Below are positions 11,101 through 25,400 of a stretch of DNA of 64,000 nucleotides, piece after piece; the first letter of the stretch is position 1, and the number at the start of each line of letters is the position of its first letter. The notes under the pieces were generated by a model. It saw only the letters and a list, made by a program, of their open reading frames with translations. It was not told the origin of the DNA and did not search any database. The stretch covers positions 47,043,986 through 47,107,985 of the forward strand of contig JAVIAB010000051.1 in NCBI GenBank assembly GCA_032433765.1. Reading direction: 5' to 3'. Made by a program: the position numbers and the translations under genes. The DNA is from Megaustenia siamemsis (lineage: Eukaryota; Mollusca; Gastropoda; Stylommatophora; Ariophantidae).

Positions 11101-13421
11101 TTTATCAATATTGTGAACATTTGTTGACAAGAAGTGTTCTATCACATAGCACCTTACATGTAGCTACATTAACAGCAGAAGCTGGGATTGTGTTATTTGA
11201 GAGCGGCAACGCATGTTGCTGTTATTAAGGGACTCTGTTACTGCACGTATTTGGTGTTCGCTACAAAATCTTCCACTACTACCTCTAGGCAGAATGCACC
11301 TCCTCTGAGAGATGTTATATTGCGCTAGTTCTACATCCTCTTTGAAAACCCAATAGCTTTAGCACGATCGTTGACAAATGTAGCTATCACTATTACAAAA
11401 CCCAATAGCTTTAGCACGATCGTTGACAAATGTAGCTATCACGATTACAAAACCCACTTCCTTAGAAAAATAATTTCTCGTGGAAGACCTTCTGCTGTAA
11501 CTTGACAAACCATATTTGGCCGTCAATTATAAAGTATATTGTTCCCTGTCATAAACTGGGCAGTAGCGACGCCTAATACTGTGCTGCTCGAGATTGGTGA
11601 GGCACTATTTGGTTGTATATGAGACCCCTTAATGCCCTCAAGAGAGTTACCTAATTCCGAATGTCCAAGGTCATCCCTCAGTCACTGGCAAAACCAAAGA
11701 TTGTGGTAGTACAACTTGACCTGCTAATAAAAATGAAATGTTGGTTGCGGTTGGTCGTGTCTTACTGTTTGCCTGCAGCGAGACCCGTTTGGATTGGATG
11801 TTAATACATGAAACAGCCTTGTGCACTGGCACGTGTGGCGTCCTTGGCCTTAGAAATGTTTTGTATAAGACAGAGAGGGCATGCTTCATTTTGTAGACAT
11901 ATAGGGCACGAGACGTCGTCTACCTTATCTCACTTTACTTTAAGTTTGTAGCTATTGACTTTAGATATAGAATTACCCGACTATAGCTGAGGCGCAAATG
12001 TGTCTTACTGTAAATGTCGTTCCATGTCAATGATCGCAGCAACGATCCCACAATTGTGGTTGGACTGTCATTATTTTGTAAAAGTTCCTTCTTCTCTTCA
12101 GTTTCATGTCCACATAAACCAACATGTGCCACGACAATTGGGAGGCCTTGACCGTCATCTATGTCACCGTGGCCAATCCAAAGTCTGCATGATTGCTTAT
12201 CACTTCCCGCAGCTTGAGATCTTTCCCTACCTTTTACACTGCGGCAAAGAGCCCGCGACTTCCACTCACTACTTATGTTTAAAAATAGAAATATAAACAA
12301 AGATATCTTCTCAACCTCGTTTTCTCCTGACGGGGATTATAAACGTTGCCAGTTTCACCAAACTACTTCACAGTTTGTCCCCCAGAGAACTGAAGATCTT
12401 ATCCCTAGAACCATCTCAGAAGACGAGTTCTGCATTCTCTGGATGCCAAACGCTGAGACTGAAACAGAAATGGAAATGACCTTGTACACAACAATTAATT
12501 AAATATACAACACAAAATGAACTATTTTAGTGTAGCAGCATTTAATCCTCAAATCTCTAGTCATATATTTATTTTATTTTATTTTTAAAGACGCAAATGT
12601 AGCACAACACTTGTTCGTTGATGGGAAATGAAGGGTTAACTGAAACTGATTTATGTATGGCGATTATGTAGCATTTTGTTTGTATAGTTTTCATAGACAA
12701 GAAAATTACTGGAACTGTAGAAATGTGGTTTTACAGAAGAATGTCGAGAATACTATGGGCAGCTAAGAAGAGTAATGAAAACGTTATGAGAGAGGCTAAA
12801 GCAAAGAGAGAGCTAATTTCCAATATTAGGAAAAAAACAATGATTATTTTTTGGCCATGTGATGAGAAGAGAACAGCTGGAATATATTGTGACAACTGGG
12901 AAAGTTGATGGATGAAAAGACAGAGGTAAGCAAAGATAAAAGATACCAGACAGCTTAAGAGAATGGCTTGGCAGAAGGTCAATAACAGAAATGATAAATA
13001 ACTGTCGAGATCGACAGTTATGGAGAGACATGATCACCTACGGTAGTTGATGATAATGATGATAATTTTCTTATCACTGTTGGGACGCTGGCTGTTTTTA
13101 TTTTTTGAAAGTTTCCCAATTACTGTTAGATGTTAGCCTTTTTTTTTTTGTATTTTGCTATTTCAGTTCAAGTTGATCTCGAGGGTGACTTTTATGTGAC
13201 AAATGGAGGTCTTTCACATGTATACAAGGCATTTCAGTTCCACTATCACTGGGGCAAGGAAAATAATGAGCATCATGGATCAGAGCATCTTATAGATGGG
13301 AAAGCTAGTCCTCTAGAGGTAGGCGTGTGCAATATATGTGTAGAGATCATAAATACACACAGACACACGAGCACACAACACGCAAACTCATATATATATG
13401 AGTATACAGAGTATATAATAC

Positions 13422-13471
<50 letters not shown>

Positions 13472-16400
13472 TGAGAAAGAGAGCGAGCGAGAGAAAAAAA
13501 GGAGGGGAGTGTTATTAATGTTACGTGTTACAAGTGCTCTTTTTTTAACAGATGCATCTGGTTACATACAACTCGGAAGAGTATTCTGAAGTTGGTGAGG
13601 CTGTCATATCGCCAGGAGGGCTTGCCGTACTGGGAACAATGCTTGAGGTAAGAAACGGTTCCTTCCCTTCATCGAATTAGATAAAATCAGCCTTTATTTC
13701 TGTCTATCATTTTATTTTTTACGCAGGTAGTATTAGTTATAAGTTGTATCGTTTATTGTTTGTGTTTGTTTTATATTGTCCTAGAATGACTTCATTCACC
13801 GTTGAAAACTAATGATATGGGAAAATCTATTAAATATTGCTCATTTTACAGCTTCATTTGTCCATATAGCGCCATATTGAGAGGTAATTTTTAGATGATT
13901 TGGGGGGGGGGGGGGGGGTGTGAGGATTGTAGTCGTAAATGAAGGAACCTGAAAATAATTGAAAGGAGATCATAATATTAAGACGTCACGACATAGATTA
14001 CGGGACAATTATAACAGAGTAATTTGTTAGCTTAATCAGTGTTTATTCGCAAAATAACTAGGCCTCATGACGAACACAATTGCATGATTCTTGATTGAAG
14101 ATGGCTGATGATAATTAATTAATCAAATGTTCAACCTACTCTATGAACTCGTTCCTCTCAATTCGTCGATTTAATAATAACATCTATTTATTTTTCCATG
14201 TTGGGAAGTGAACTAAACTATCGTTGTGTAGGACTGTCACACCCCTAATCGCATAGTGCTATTCTACCTATTATTTACCACTGTCTATGTACCACTTATA
14301 GACTGACTGTTTCAAATAATTCATATATTAACATTTAATTATCTGGTCTAGATTAATTCTGCAATACTCTTCACTAGGAATTTATCTACTATTCCACTAG
14401 ATTGTCTTTTGATTAGTGACTAGATTTTGGAAGTAATTATAATCAGAATATCATCGCAATCAAAGAATAAATCATAAAAAAATTGTTGAAATTATCTTGC
14501 TCCCTCTGTGCTCAACAGTTTAAAGTCTATGTCCTCTGTCCCAGTCAACCAACCAATGAAAAGAGATATTTGTGAGGTTCTGATGTACGTGTGCCTTCCT
14601 GTTGAACCTTGGAAAGTTGTCTGTCTTTCTGGTTGACATGATCATTCCCTGGTCTTTTGACTAGAATCGTCTCTAAATTTCCTTATTACTAACCTAGATA
14701 TCACCTGTTCATGAAGTGACCCTTAACGGTCAGTGGCCTCTCTAAATTAAGATGTACATATCTTGTTATCGTCTTCTTTTGCCAGTGACTTTTACCTTTA
14801 AGTGAACTCTTAACTTAACCCTTCACCTCTAAGTGAACTCTTAACTTAACCCTTCACCTCTAAGTGAACTCTTAACTTAACCCTTCACCTCTAAGTGAAC
14901 TCTGAACTTAATCTGTCAATATAATTTGGGGACATAATTTTAATTATCTGGTTGCTGACGAGTTCCTCTATTTATCATCTCATCTCTTTTTTTCTATCTA
15001 TCAACTTATCTCTCATTCTATGTTTCTGTACTTTTAGTCATGTTAGTTATATGAATACTATTATATGATATAATGTTATCAAATATCTGCTTTTTGTATT
15101 AAATGGGTTAATTTAAAACAAACAAAAAATTTACAAAATGATGAAACTCCTTAAATGTTAGTAATTTTAACAGAAAATAAAAGAAAGAAAAATTAGGTAT
15201 TAGTAGTTGAACAAAGATTCCTAGAAATTTTAGCAGATCAAGCGTGTCAATGGAAAGAAAATACATTAAAAAATGACCAAAAAAAAGACATTCCTGTGCG
15301 TATTAAAGAAAACTATATTTATTTGATTGCTCATTGATTTATATTCAAGTGTATGTAAGTATATAATGTATTTAACTGTGCAGATAATAACTTCTTCTTC
15401 TTCTTCTTCTTTCCTTCCTCATCTGCCTTTCAGCGTCGAGGGGAGATATAATTTGCGGTCTTTTGCTCTTCTGTTCGCCTCTGCTGCTGTTATGTTTCCT
15501 AGTGCTTCTAATATTCCATCGATCCATCTTTTTCGTGGTCGACCCTTGGGTCTGTTGTTCTCACAACGTTTGTTGAAGGCTCGTTGTGTTGTGTTTTGTT
15601 CTTTCTGCCTTGTCACGTGGCCGAACCATTTTATCTGTTGTTTCCTTATATATTCTATGGCTGGGGCTATTCCTAGCTTTTTTCTCAGTTCTACATTTCT
15701 GATCTTATCTCTCAGACTGTTTCCTGTCATTCGTCTAACACATTTCATCTCTGTAGAGGTTATTTTTCTTATTGTTCTTGCATCTAGAGTCCAGGTCTGG
15801 CATTGGTAGCACAACGTTGGAATGAAGATTGTATTGTATAGTGCTCGTTTTGCCTCCAGAGTTATTTCCTTGTTGGACAATAGTGGTGATAACTGTCCGA
15901 TGATTTGACAAGCTTTGTTGCATCTTGATTCTATCTCTGCTGTTTGGGAATTGTCGTTTGTCATTAGACTGCAGATAATAACAAATGTAATAAACACTAG
16001 TTTACATACTTTAACGCGTGTGTCTTTTGTTGGCAGCTTACTTTCTTTCAAAAAAGTTGCCAGTAATTTAAAATAAGAGACAGACCTGTACGTGACAATT
16101 CATATAATTAATTTTTAAATTAATGTCTGTTTTGTTTTCAGATTTCCGATGAAGACAATCCGCACTTGGAATTAATCGTGAAGGCTTTGAAACACATCAG
16201 AGATCCAGGTGAGTTATATTGGTATTATTGTTTGAGCAAATCTTAGCTACTTAGAAACACCACGTTATCTCTCTGTCATGACAAAAAATTGTTTCCACCA
16301 AAAGTCAGCAAATATAACATAATCATTTACAGCCAGTTTGACTGATCAGACTTCAGAGAAAATTAGCAATTGAGCATTGTCGAATTCAGAGGTCAGTTTG

Positions 16401-19400
16401 ATTATTAATCCAAAATAGAGGTGGGCATGGTCGCTGTACATAGCTATTCAAAGGATGTAGATTTTTTTTTTATTGTACTGTAAACGGGGTTATTAAATGT
16501 AAAAGTGTTGTTTAAATGTAGACAGGGTTGCATACACGCCGTTATAAACTGGAGCCTTGTAAACTGGAGAGAGATTTAAACTAGTGGAAGCGCTTGTGTT
16601 GCTTCCTCATAAAGGCGTGTGGTCGTGAACCTCTGACTCACCCAACCGTAACAACCTCAGCTTCGTGTATCGCGACGGCGTATATGCTTAGTCTTAGTGA
16701 AACCTGATAATTACTTGTCTTGGCCGTTCTTTCTTTCCTCCCGTGACTCTGCTCATTCGTTGGTATGGTTGTCGATAACCGTACTTCGCGTTGGTTTAGA
16801 TCAATCGTTAAGTTGGACTACAGTACCACTGTCTACTTGAAAGTTACTGCACATGAGAGTCTCTCATAAAACGAACATCACGATTTTATTGGCACAGTTC
16901 AATAAAATAATAATACATCAATTATCACAAACCAGCGGTCTAACATCACCGCTCGGTTATTCACTGTAAATGCTAGGATTTATACATTATCAACTAACTC
17001 TGGAAATCAATCTCCTCGCCTCTCTCTCGTCCTTCACTAAATCACTCCTAACTACAATGAGCGGTTACTCGATCTACTACATCTTCCTAGTTACACAGTT
17101 GTTTGGAAATCCCGTCTTATCAAAATAATCACTAATACTAACAATAAGCTTTGGCTCATGTGCGGCTATAAGGCTGCACTCCTAGCGGCGTGGCAGCTTC
17201 TGTTTCCTAGCATGTGAATCTCTCTTGGAATCTCTTTTCGAACCCTCTGCGGGCCCTTAAATCTCTCGCCCCTCAGCCAATCAACAACAATCTCCTTATT
17301 TTCCCATCCAATGAATTCTCTTAACGTCATCACTTCCATTTCACCTTCACCTTTCTCCAACCTACTCACTTCCCAGTGTTGTCACATATCTCCACAATCA
17401 CGAGATTCTCCTCTCTCACCCAAACAACAGTACCACATTGAATTCTCGGGAATGTCACCTCCCCACACACACTGTGTTTCTCAGCTCTCTCCATACCATC
17501 TCTACTCTCCTTCTTTCCTTTACACCTAATAGTACAAACTACTTCTATGTGAATTATCTCTTAGTTAATTCTTCCTTACAGTTGTAGCACATGACTAAAG
17601 AGATAAAGGACTTAATTTTAGCGTGTATTTAATTTCATTTAAAGTATTTCATTTTCTTCTCAACATTATCGATATGTTCTGCCATAAATTCACCAGGCTA
17701 TCTTTCACAGTTGATATGTTTAACTTCTTCAATACTTCCTGTATTTTGTTCTCCAAGCTACTTTGTTATTCAATTTTTTTACGTCCTTGTCTGGTTTCTC
17801 TTTCGATCATTCGAATCCTACTTTCGAACTTTCCTCATTAACAGGCTGACGTGTTATTAATCCATTTCAATTAAAGTGCCGCTATGTATTCATGCGTTGT
17901 GGGTGTGGTATTATGCTGAACGCAGAAGTAGAGCATGAACAGGCTGACTGCTAACGTCAGAGTTAGCGAAATAGGTCGATACAAAAATGTCATACTCTTA
18001 TCTTCATAACCAGAAAATGAGCCTCGCTAATTTTTTTTTTTAATATATATAAACAAAATCGTGAGGCAATTAGATGTGGGAGTAATGTGTTGGAGGGAGT
18101 GATTCGAAATGGTCAATTCTAGATGCACAGAGAGCAGTGTAACACAACAAACGATCTCATCCTGCGTAATGACAACTAAGTATAACAAGATCCTCCATGA
18201 AATCGTTGTATTTACAGTTTTACAAGCTTGTGGATCTCATTTCAGATGTTCATGAAAAGGTGAGCTTATCCCCGATGTCCCTCAGAGATTTCCTCCCCAA
18301 TGACATATCCCGCTACTACAGGTACAACGGCTCACTGACCACACCTGGGTGTTTTGAGAGCGTTATTTGGACAGTTTTTGAAGACAAGCAGTCAATTTCT
18401 AGAGCTCAGGTAAGTCAACCAATTTCTGTCAGCAGCTGGGTCCACAGCAGTTTTTTTTTTTTTTTAACTAACAACGAGTACAATTGACAATGCTTCCAGT
18501 GGGAATCAACACATTACTGGATAGGCGGTCGAGCACTTATGGGTAAAAGCCCGCATGCTAAAATGCCGATTCAAGTCTTGTAACTTTACTTACAGGTAAA
18601 TCAACATATTCTTGACCTCAGAGCTCATCATCACCATCAAGTACCGGGCCTGTTGGCGTAGGTGATCATGTCTCTCCACAACTTTCGATCTTGACAGTTC
18701 TTTATTATTTATGTTGTTGACCTTCTGCCAAGCCATTCTCTAAAGCTGTCTGGTATCTTTTCTCTTTGCTTCCCTCTTTCTCTTAATCCATTAACTTTCC
18801 CAGTTGTCACAATATATTCCAGCTGTTCCCTTCTTATTACATGACCAAAAAAATATTGATTGTTTCTTCCTAATATTGGAAATTAGCTCTCTTCTTGCTC
18901 TGGCCTCTTTCAGAACGTTTTCATTACTCTTCTTAGCTGCACATGGAATACTCAAAATTTTTATGTAAAACCACATTTCTACAGCCTCCGGTCATTTTCT
19001 TATCTATAATGTTATTGTTCATGATTCACATCCATATGTTAAGGCTGACCCTACTTTATATTGAAGAACTCGTTTTCTTGTTTCTGTTGTCAAAAATGGA
19101 TTGCACAGTAGTGTCCTCATTTTTTAAAAGCTGCTTTTCCCTGGGCTATTCTGCATCTCATCTCTGTTTTTCATCTACCATCTGAGGTCAACATTGTTCC
19201 CAGATATTTAAATTCATTTACCAGTTTTAATATTGTTTCACTTGTCTTTATCGTGCATTGCGGTCATGTTTTTTTCTTTGTGTCTATCATTTTTACTATT
19301 GAGGTCCTTTATTTCTGCTTTCCTTCACTATAATGTCTAACATTTCTTGTAACTCACTCTCATTCATTAAAATATCAGAGCTAGCAACTCACAAAATAAT

Positions 19401-22400
19401 AGACAACAATTGTATTTTAGACCATAATTTTTATTGCATCAAATTGTCCTTGTAAATACCGCTGGTATGTCTATTTATTAGACATGAACAAATTACATAT
19501 ATGACAAAAACATGACTAACAACTACCTCACAACAACATTTTCATCGCACTATTTCTAATCCCAACTTACTAGAGCGGGACGTTGTTTTACTTTATTCTT
19601 TCCCTGTTGTATTTCAAGACAGAGAAAAATTGAGTGTTGAGTTCACTGATGTGTATTGTCTCCTAAATGGTGATCATCGTGATTTCTGCTACCTCCCCCG
19701 CCTTCCACACTTGTCCGTTCCTTCTGACTGTTAAAGCTCTTTGGGTGATGCTGTCTTGCGATCGATCGTATTACATCGAAAAAAAAGAAGATAGAAAGAG
19801 CAAAATTTGAGAAACAAAATCATTCAGATTAGATACATTTGGAGAATATTAGAAGAAAAAGCAAAAGGTATAAAGGATTAACCAGCTGTTGATGTTTCCC
19901 TACTGGAGTGTTAAAAAGTGTAGGGATCTACCAGGCCTTAAATATTGGGAGCGTTCGCTCCGACTGGAAAAAAATGTGTAGGTTTAATTTTACATTGAAA
20001 AGCTGTCAAATGAAATAAAAAAAACTTCTAGTGGAACCCTCGTGTTCCCAGTAACCCATGTTGAGAAAGGCTGTTCCAGACAGTTATTTTGTATTATTAT
20101 AACAGAGCTGGGTTACAACTGTTTAAGTAAAATGAAGAAAATAGTAGGCAAATCTGCATAATACACACAACGAAAGTGGGAAATTAGTGTAGATGCCTGC
20201 TGTTGTTAATAATTGTAATACATAACAATCAAGAACAACCGTATTGGAAATTAACAGAAAAGTGTATTTTTTTTAGCAATATCTTTTGCACATATTTTTT
20301 GTGCCGCTTGTTTTTCATAGAGGAAAGTTGGAATACTTGGTTACAACTGGCAAAATAAAAGGATAGAAAGATCGTGGACGACAAAAAGAGAAAATACTGG
20401 ATAGCTTGGTGTCATGGAAAACAATCAACAGAACTGATACGATGCACTGTGGAAAGAAGATTGTGGAAGGACATGATCGCCTACGCCAACAGGTATGGTT
20501 CATGATGATGATGTTTTTCATACATTCTATTAATGGCAGATATCTGTTGCGCTGGACACAGAGGTATTCGTCAGAACTTTCTCATCTGACGAGGTCTATA
20601 CAGAGGTGCTGTAGTTAACAATTTGAGGATATATCTGTAGCTTTCATCTCATCAGTGCTTTATATGATCATAAGTCCTTTCGTTCTTCGATCTTAAAATG
20701 CACCTTTGATGAACGGTTATCCACCAAACTTTCCATATGGCAAGTCTATCCTCAAACGAAAGCTCAGTACTTACGTCAGTTGATATTTAAAATCTATATA
20801 TCTACAGCTTTCTCATTAAAAACAAATCAGAAACGTCAGTTACTCATCGACGGAAAAAAACATGAGTACCTCCGAAGTCGGAGTTATCTGCCTGTGCGGC
20901 GAGGGACCCTTGTGCACGCGGCTACAAGGGAAAAATGGATTAACACGCAAAACTCAGTTCCTATTTTCTAGGGACTTCGTCAAAGTTGAAAGCTGGCGAA
21001 CGCAACAACAAGAACAAACGAAACCTGTGATTTAGATAACATGGTAAATGTTTGATCGCTTTCAATCACTACTTTAACGGCATTTAATACTGTCTCTACT
21101 TATGATGTTTTGTACTTAATTATAGATTATATATAAATTTACAGAGCAGAAAGAAAGTCTAGTACTTGGATGGTTGTTTGTATGAACTATTTGTGTTCAT
21201 GTTGTTTTTACAATCTTGCCATAGTTGAGAGAATTCAAGAAGCTGCTACAACATAAACGATTGGTACAAAAGGGCAAGAGTAAAGACAGTTATGAGATCA
21301 GCAGACATCGTCGTTCTCTAAGAAGTGCTGATCGAAGAATTAAGATGACAGTCCATGCTGTCTTGGATGAACTGGGCATCAGGGTAATGACATTTTTGTT
21401 TTAATTAGGAAAAAAAGGAAGTTTAGTGGCACTGTGTTTAAAGGCACGCATACAAAAACATACACCAAACATACATGCATTAAGCCAATAAGCCCTTGCA
21501 ATTCACTTTATCTGGTACTAGTTCAAATTATCACGACATTGTCTCGCCAGTGACTTCTATTGTTCAGGCCCAAGACTGATTTTATCGATAGGCAGAAGCT
21601 TCTCTTTCCCTGAATTTGGAGCAAGCTACAGTCTTTCAAAATGAATCTCAAATAGTTATCATTACTTGCAGTGAACGACTATTTCAATATTACACTATTT
21701 ATTTTCTAACATTTTTTGTAACATGCCATACTTATAGCACAATGTTTTCTATAGCGTCGTATGGAACCATAACGTACTGTATTTGTCATATTTTATTATA
21801 TAATGCTATGTCGTACTCTATTCTGTCATGTTGTTTGTTATAGTAAAAAGTAAAGTACCCCCGTCACGCCAAGTGGCGTATAGGGAAATATGGTCTTAGT
21901 GACCCTATATTTTACAAACCTACAGCACATGATTTTTGGGGTAATGTGGTCGGTATTACGCCCGTGCTGCTTTACTTTCCCAGAAAAAAAATCAGGTACG
22001 CATTTAAAGCTGGGTGAACCCGGAAGCCGACGGTTGGGATCGAACCGTACCCCTTGTCCTTTGTAGCCCAGTTCACTAACCACTGAGCTATCGCGGTTCG
22101 CTTATTTGTTATAGTAGTAGTAGTCAGCTATTCTCATTAAAAAACGATTCCTACATAGTAACAAGTGTTTCATTCTCTACAAAGTAAAGTTAATCTGTCA
22201 TTGCTTTCATGTCCTGTCGAGCTGTGTGGCAGGGTTTCTCTGCGGCCTTTCATTAACAAAGTGTTTTTTCCTATGACTTTGTACTTGTGAATTAATGGAC
22301 GCGACCAATCCACCTTCATCTTCTCTGTGTTTACACTTTGATCACCTCATCATGGTTTGGTTGTACCTGTTGTGTTACTCATTTTGATTGGTCAAGATAT

Positions 22401-25400
22401 TCACAGAATTCTTCTTAAACAGGTTTTACGAAAATAGACAACCTTCATGATTCTGAACAAATGTTATTCAAAATTCAAATATTAAAGATTTTGCTTTCCT
22501 GTGGAGGCCTTATGGGGAGAATAAAAAAACATCCTAACTGATTAGGAACCAAAATAGGGAGAAACATCCTGTACTAAAAAAAAAAATTAATTTGTCAGAT
22601 CACATTTATTTTGTGTCATTATTGTTTATGTGCTACAGTAATACTCTCGACATTTCTGAACATGCCTGTCTTCTATTTGTTTCTTATATAAAAGGACTTA
22701 AATCATTTAGCTGCAAATAAAATGTGGAAACGGTTGCGTTACAAAATGCTAATCTTGTTCAGCTCTTAGCTCTGTCTTGGTTCTGTTTTGTATTCTTTAT
22801 ATTACAATAGTTATTTTTTTTTTTAACAATTTCAGGGAAATAAATTTCAAGAAGCCGTTTTTCGATCTGAACTTGAGTACGCCAAGATGAAGGTGGGCAC
22901 AGCACATCATGATGACGCTGAATATGTCTTGTAAGTTTGCAATGAACTGCAACCATGTTTAGTGATATTACTCTTTCCTCTCCATTGATTTAGAGACGGC
23001 GATTAAACTCAAAGTTTCTCTGCGCCTCATCAACAGACATTTTGTTATATATAAGATGATAGTTTGTAGTCGTGTGCTGCTCTTTTTGTGCTATGGACTA
23101 GAGATGTTCAGCTATGAGTGCACACTTGTTTTGGTTAAATTTAAGATTTGAATTTAAGCAACAAGAAGAGGAACAGCACATAATGTTGTTTGAAGAACGT
23201 TTAAATCTAAGTCATTATAAAGCTTTAAAGGCACCCATAATGTCACTTTTGTGTTTGGCTTTGAAGGTAAAATATAGTTTTTAAAATAAGCTAGTCTTGT
23301 GCACTGCCAGACAATTAATCATAAGTTGTTTTGATGGGTTTTTTTTAAACACAAGCTCATTGGGTATGGATAATCAGTATTGATTAAATATGATACAATG
23401 TAGAAATCATTTTGAAGACAAATGTCTCAGAAATAAGAGAAGTGGCCAATGAACCAGAGATCTCAACTACAATTAAGGAAAGAAAATGGTCTTATGTTGG
23501 ACATGTGCTGAGAAGAGACAAAAAGAGAATTCCAAAACGGGCTCTTCAATGGGAAACATCAAGATACATAAAAAGTGGAAGACCTAATGAGACACTAAAT
23601 AGAACACTTATAAGAGAAGCAAAGTTGGCAGGTATAGACTCATTTGATAAGATCGAACATCTCGCCCAGAATAGAGATGGGTGGCGGATGGACTACAAGC
23701 TCTAGGCATCGCCTAAAGGCACGGGAATGATCGAGAATCAAGAAGGAAATCAATTTAGCATAACAGTGTTATCGTCTTCCAAAGAATTTATCTTCTTTTT
23801 TTTATGAACACAGTCAGTAATATAGAAGAAGAAAAGAAAACAAATATCACCCTCTAATTCCACACCAAGTGTATGTGTTAAAGGAAGTATGGTATTAGTG
23901 ATAATCTTTCTCGACCACATACATTTTTTTGGATGATGTGACACTAGGTTAGATCTGTCTTTCTTTCCGAGGGGGAAAAAACATGCTACACATTTCAGGC
24001 TGTGTTAACCACGAAGTCATTATTCGAATCTGATTTCTTGTCTGCAACAGACCAATTTATTATCTACGGCTACAGAAGAAAATATTAATTAGAATTTTTT
24101 CATGATATTTTTATATCGTCGGTTAGTAGCGTCATACATGATTAGCCTTTCATGGAAGCCCTGCGTCTCAAACAATTAGCCAAGTCACCTTGGTTGAAAT
24201 AAAATCGTAATGAGTCTGATTTCCAAGTGTTGGAGACTAGGGGACTTGTCTTTTTGAACCATACAAAATAATAATTAATAAACATGCCTTTTAGAAATCT
24301 GACCTAACATGTTCTAATTGTACCCTCTCCTTCCCCCCCCCCCCAAAAAAAAAAAAAAAAAAAAAACTACCATTAGACCAACAAAGAAATTCTTTATTTA
24401 GCAAAGTCCGTGGCGATTCCTTAAATAGTTCGCTTATTCTGCTGTATAATTTTCATCTGTAATGCCACAGTTCTACACCAGGATTGCTTGTGTCTGTCTT
24501 TCTTTCGCAATCCTTTCGGAGCCCATTGCACGACGATAGCTCTTGTGATTTTTTTTTTCTCGATCTCTTCTTATCACACGTCATATTCAGATCGTCTAGC
24601 TGCAAGCACTTTTCGGCTGCACTTCTGAAACAGCTAACTCTTAAAGTTGCTTTCATGAAAATTCTCTTCAGGTACCTTCTATGAAGTGTTATCACATTAA
24701 TGTTTCCTTCACCGTTGATCTCAATCCTTATGCTCCATATTAATAAAAGATAATGTCTTTGTCCGGCTTGTTGCAGGAGCTACTGAGTTAAGTGCTCTGT
24801 GCACACCGTGAGCTGTGTGTCTCATCCGTTTTTATCATGTTTCGATATTCCAATTGCTTACGATGAGTGACGACAAGGAACAGTTGGCTGTGTTCACTTT
24901 CTGCGCGGTTTCACCTTATGTCTTTTGGCGTGGGCTGAGACTGCTACGATGGGGAGTTACCTTTCTTTGTTTGGGAAATGAGATATTAATTTGGATGATT
25001 ACGCTGGCACGGGCGGTTGAGCAACCAATTAATAAAATAACAACGAAAATGAGTGACTCTCAGATAGTCATTTTTCAGTTTTGAATTTAGTTTCTCTGTT
25101 TCACAAGGGATTTTGAACATACGCACACTTCCAGTTCACGCAGATGAAAAATAAATTATGTACCTTACTTTTGGTCAGAGAACGAGTCGTAGTGTCTTAC
25201 TGCCTCAAATTGTGTGACCAAGAGAACTAAATGACTACTATTCACCTCCTTCCTAAAAAGCAGCAATGCTATGGAGCTAACTTCTTTTCTTTCCTCTTTC
25301 TCACTGGTACCTGAAAGGTGTCGTGGTTATATCATTTGTCGTTCTTGCACTGCTCGGACTGTCTGAATTAGTGATTTTCCTTTGATATTGCATGTCTCTG

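Noticed and set aside
11935..12300. Open frames on both strands as an intronic gene
   Set aside because: No recognised motif, no splice support and no similarity to other parts of the window.
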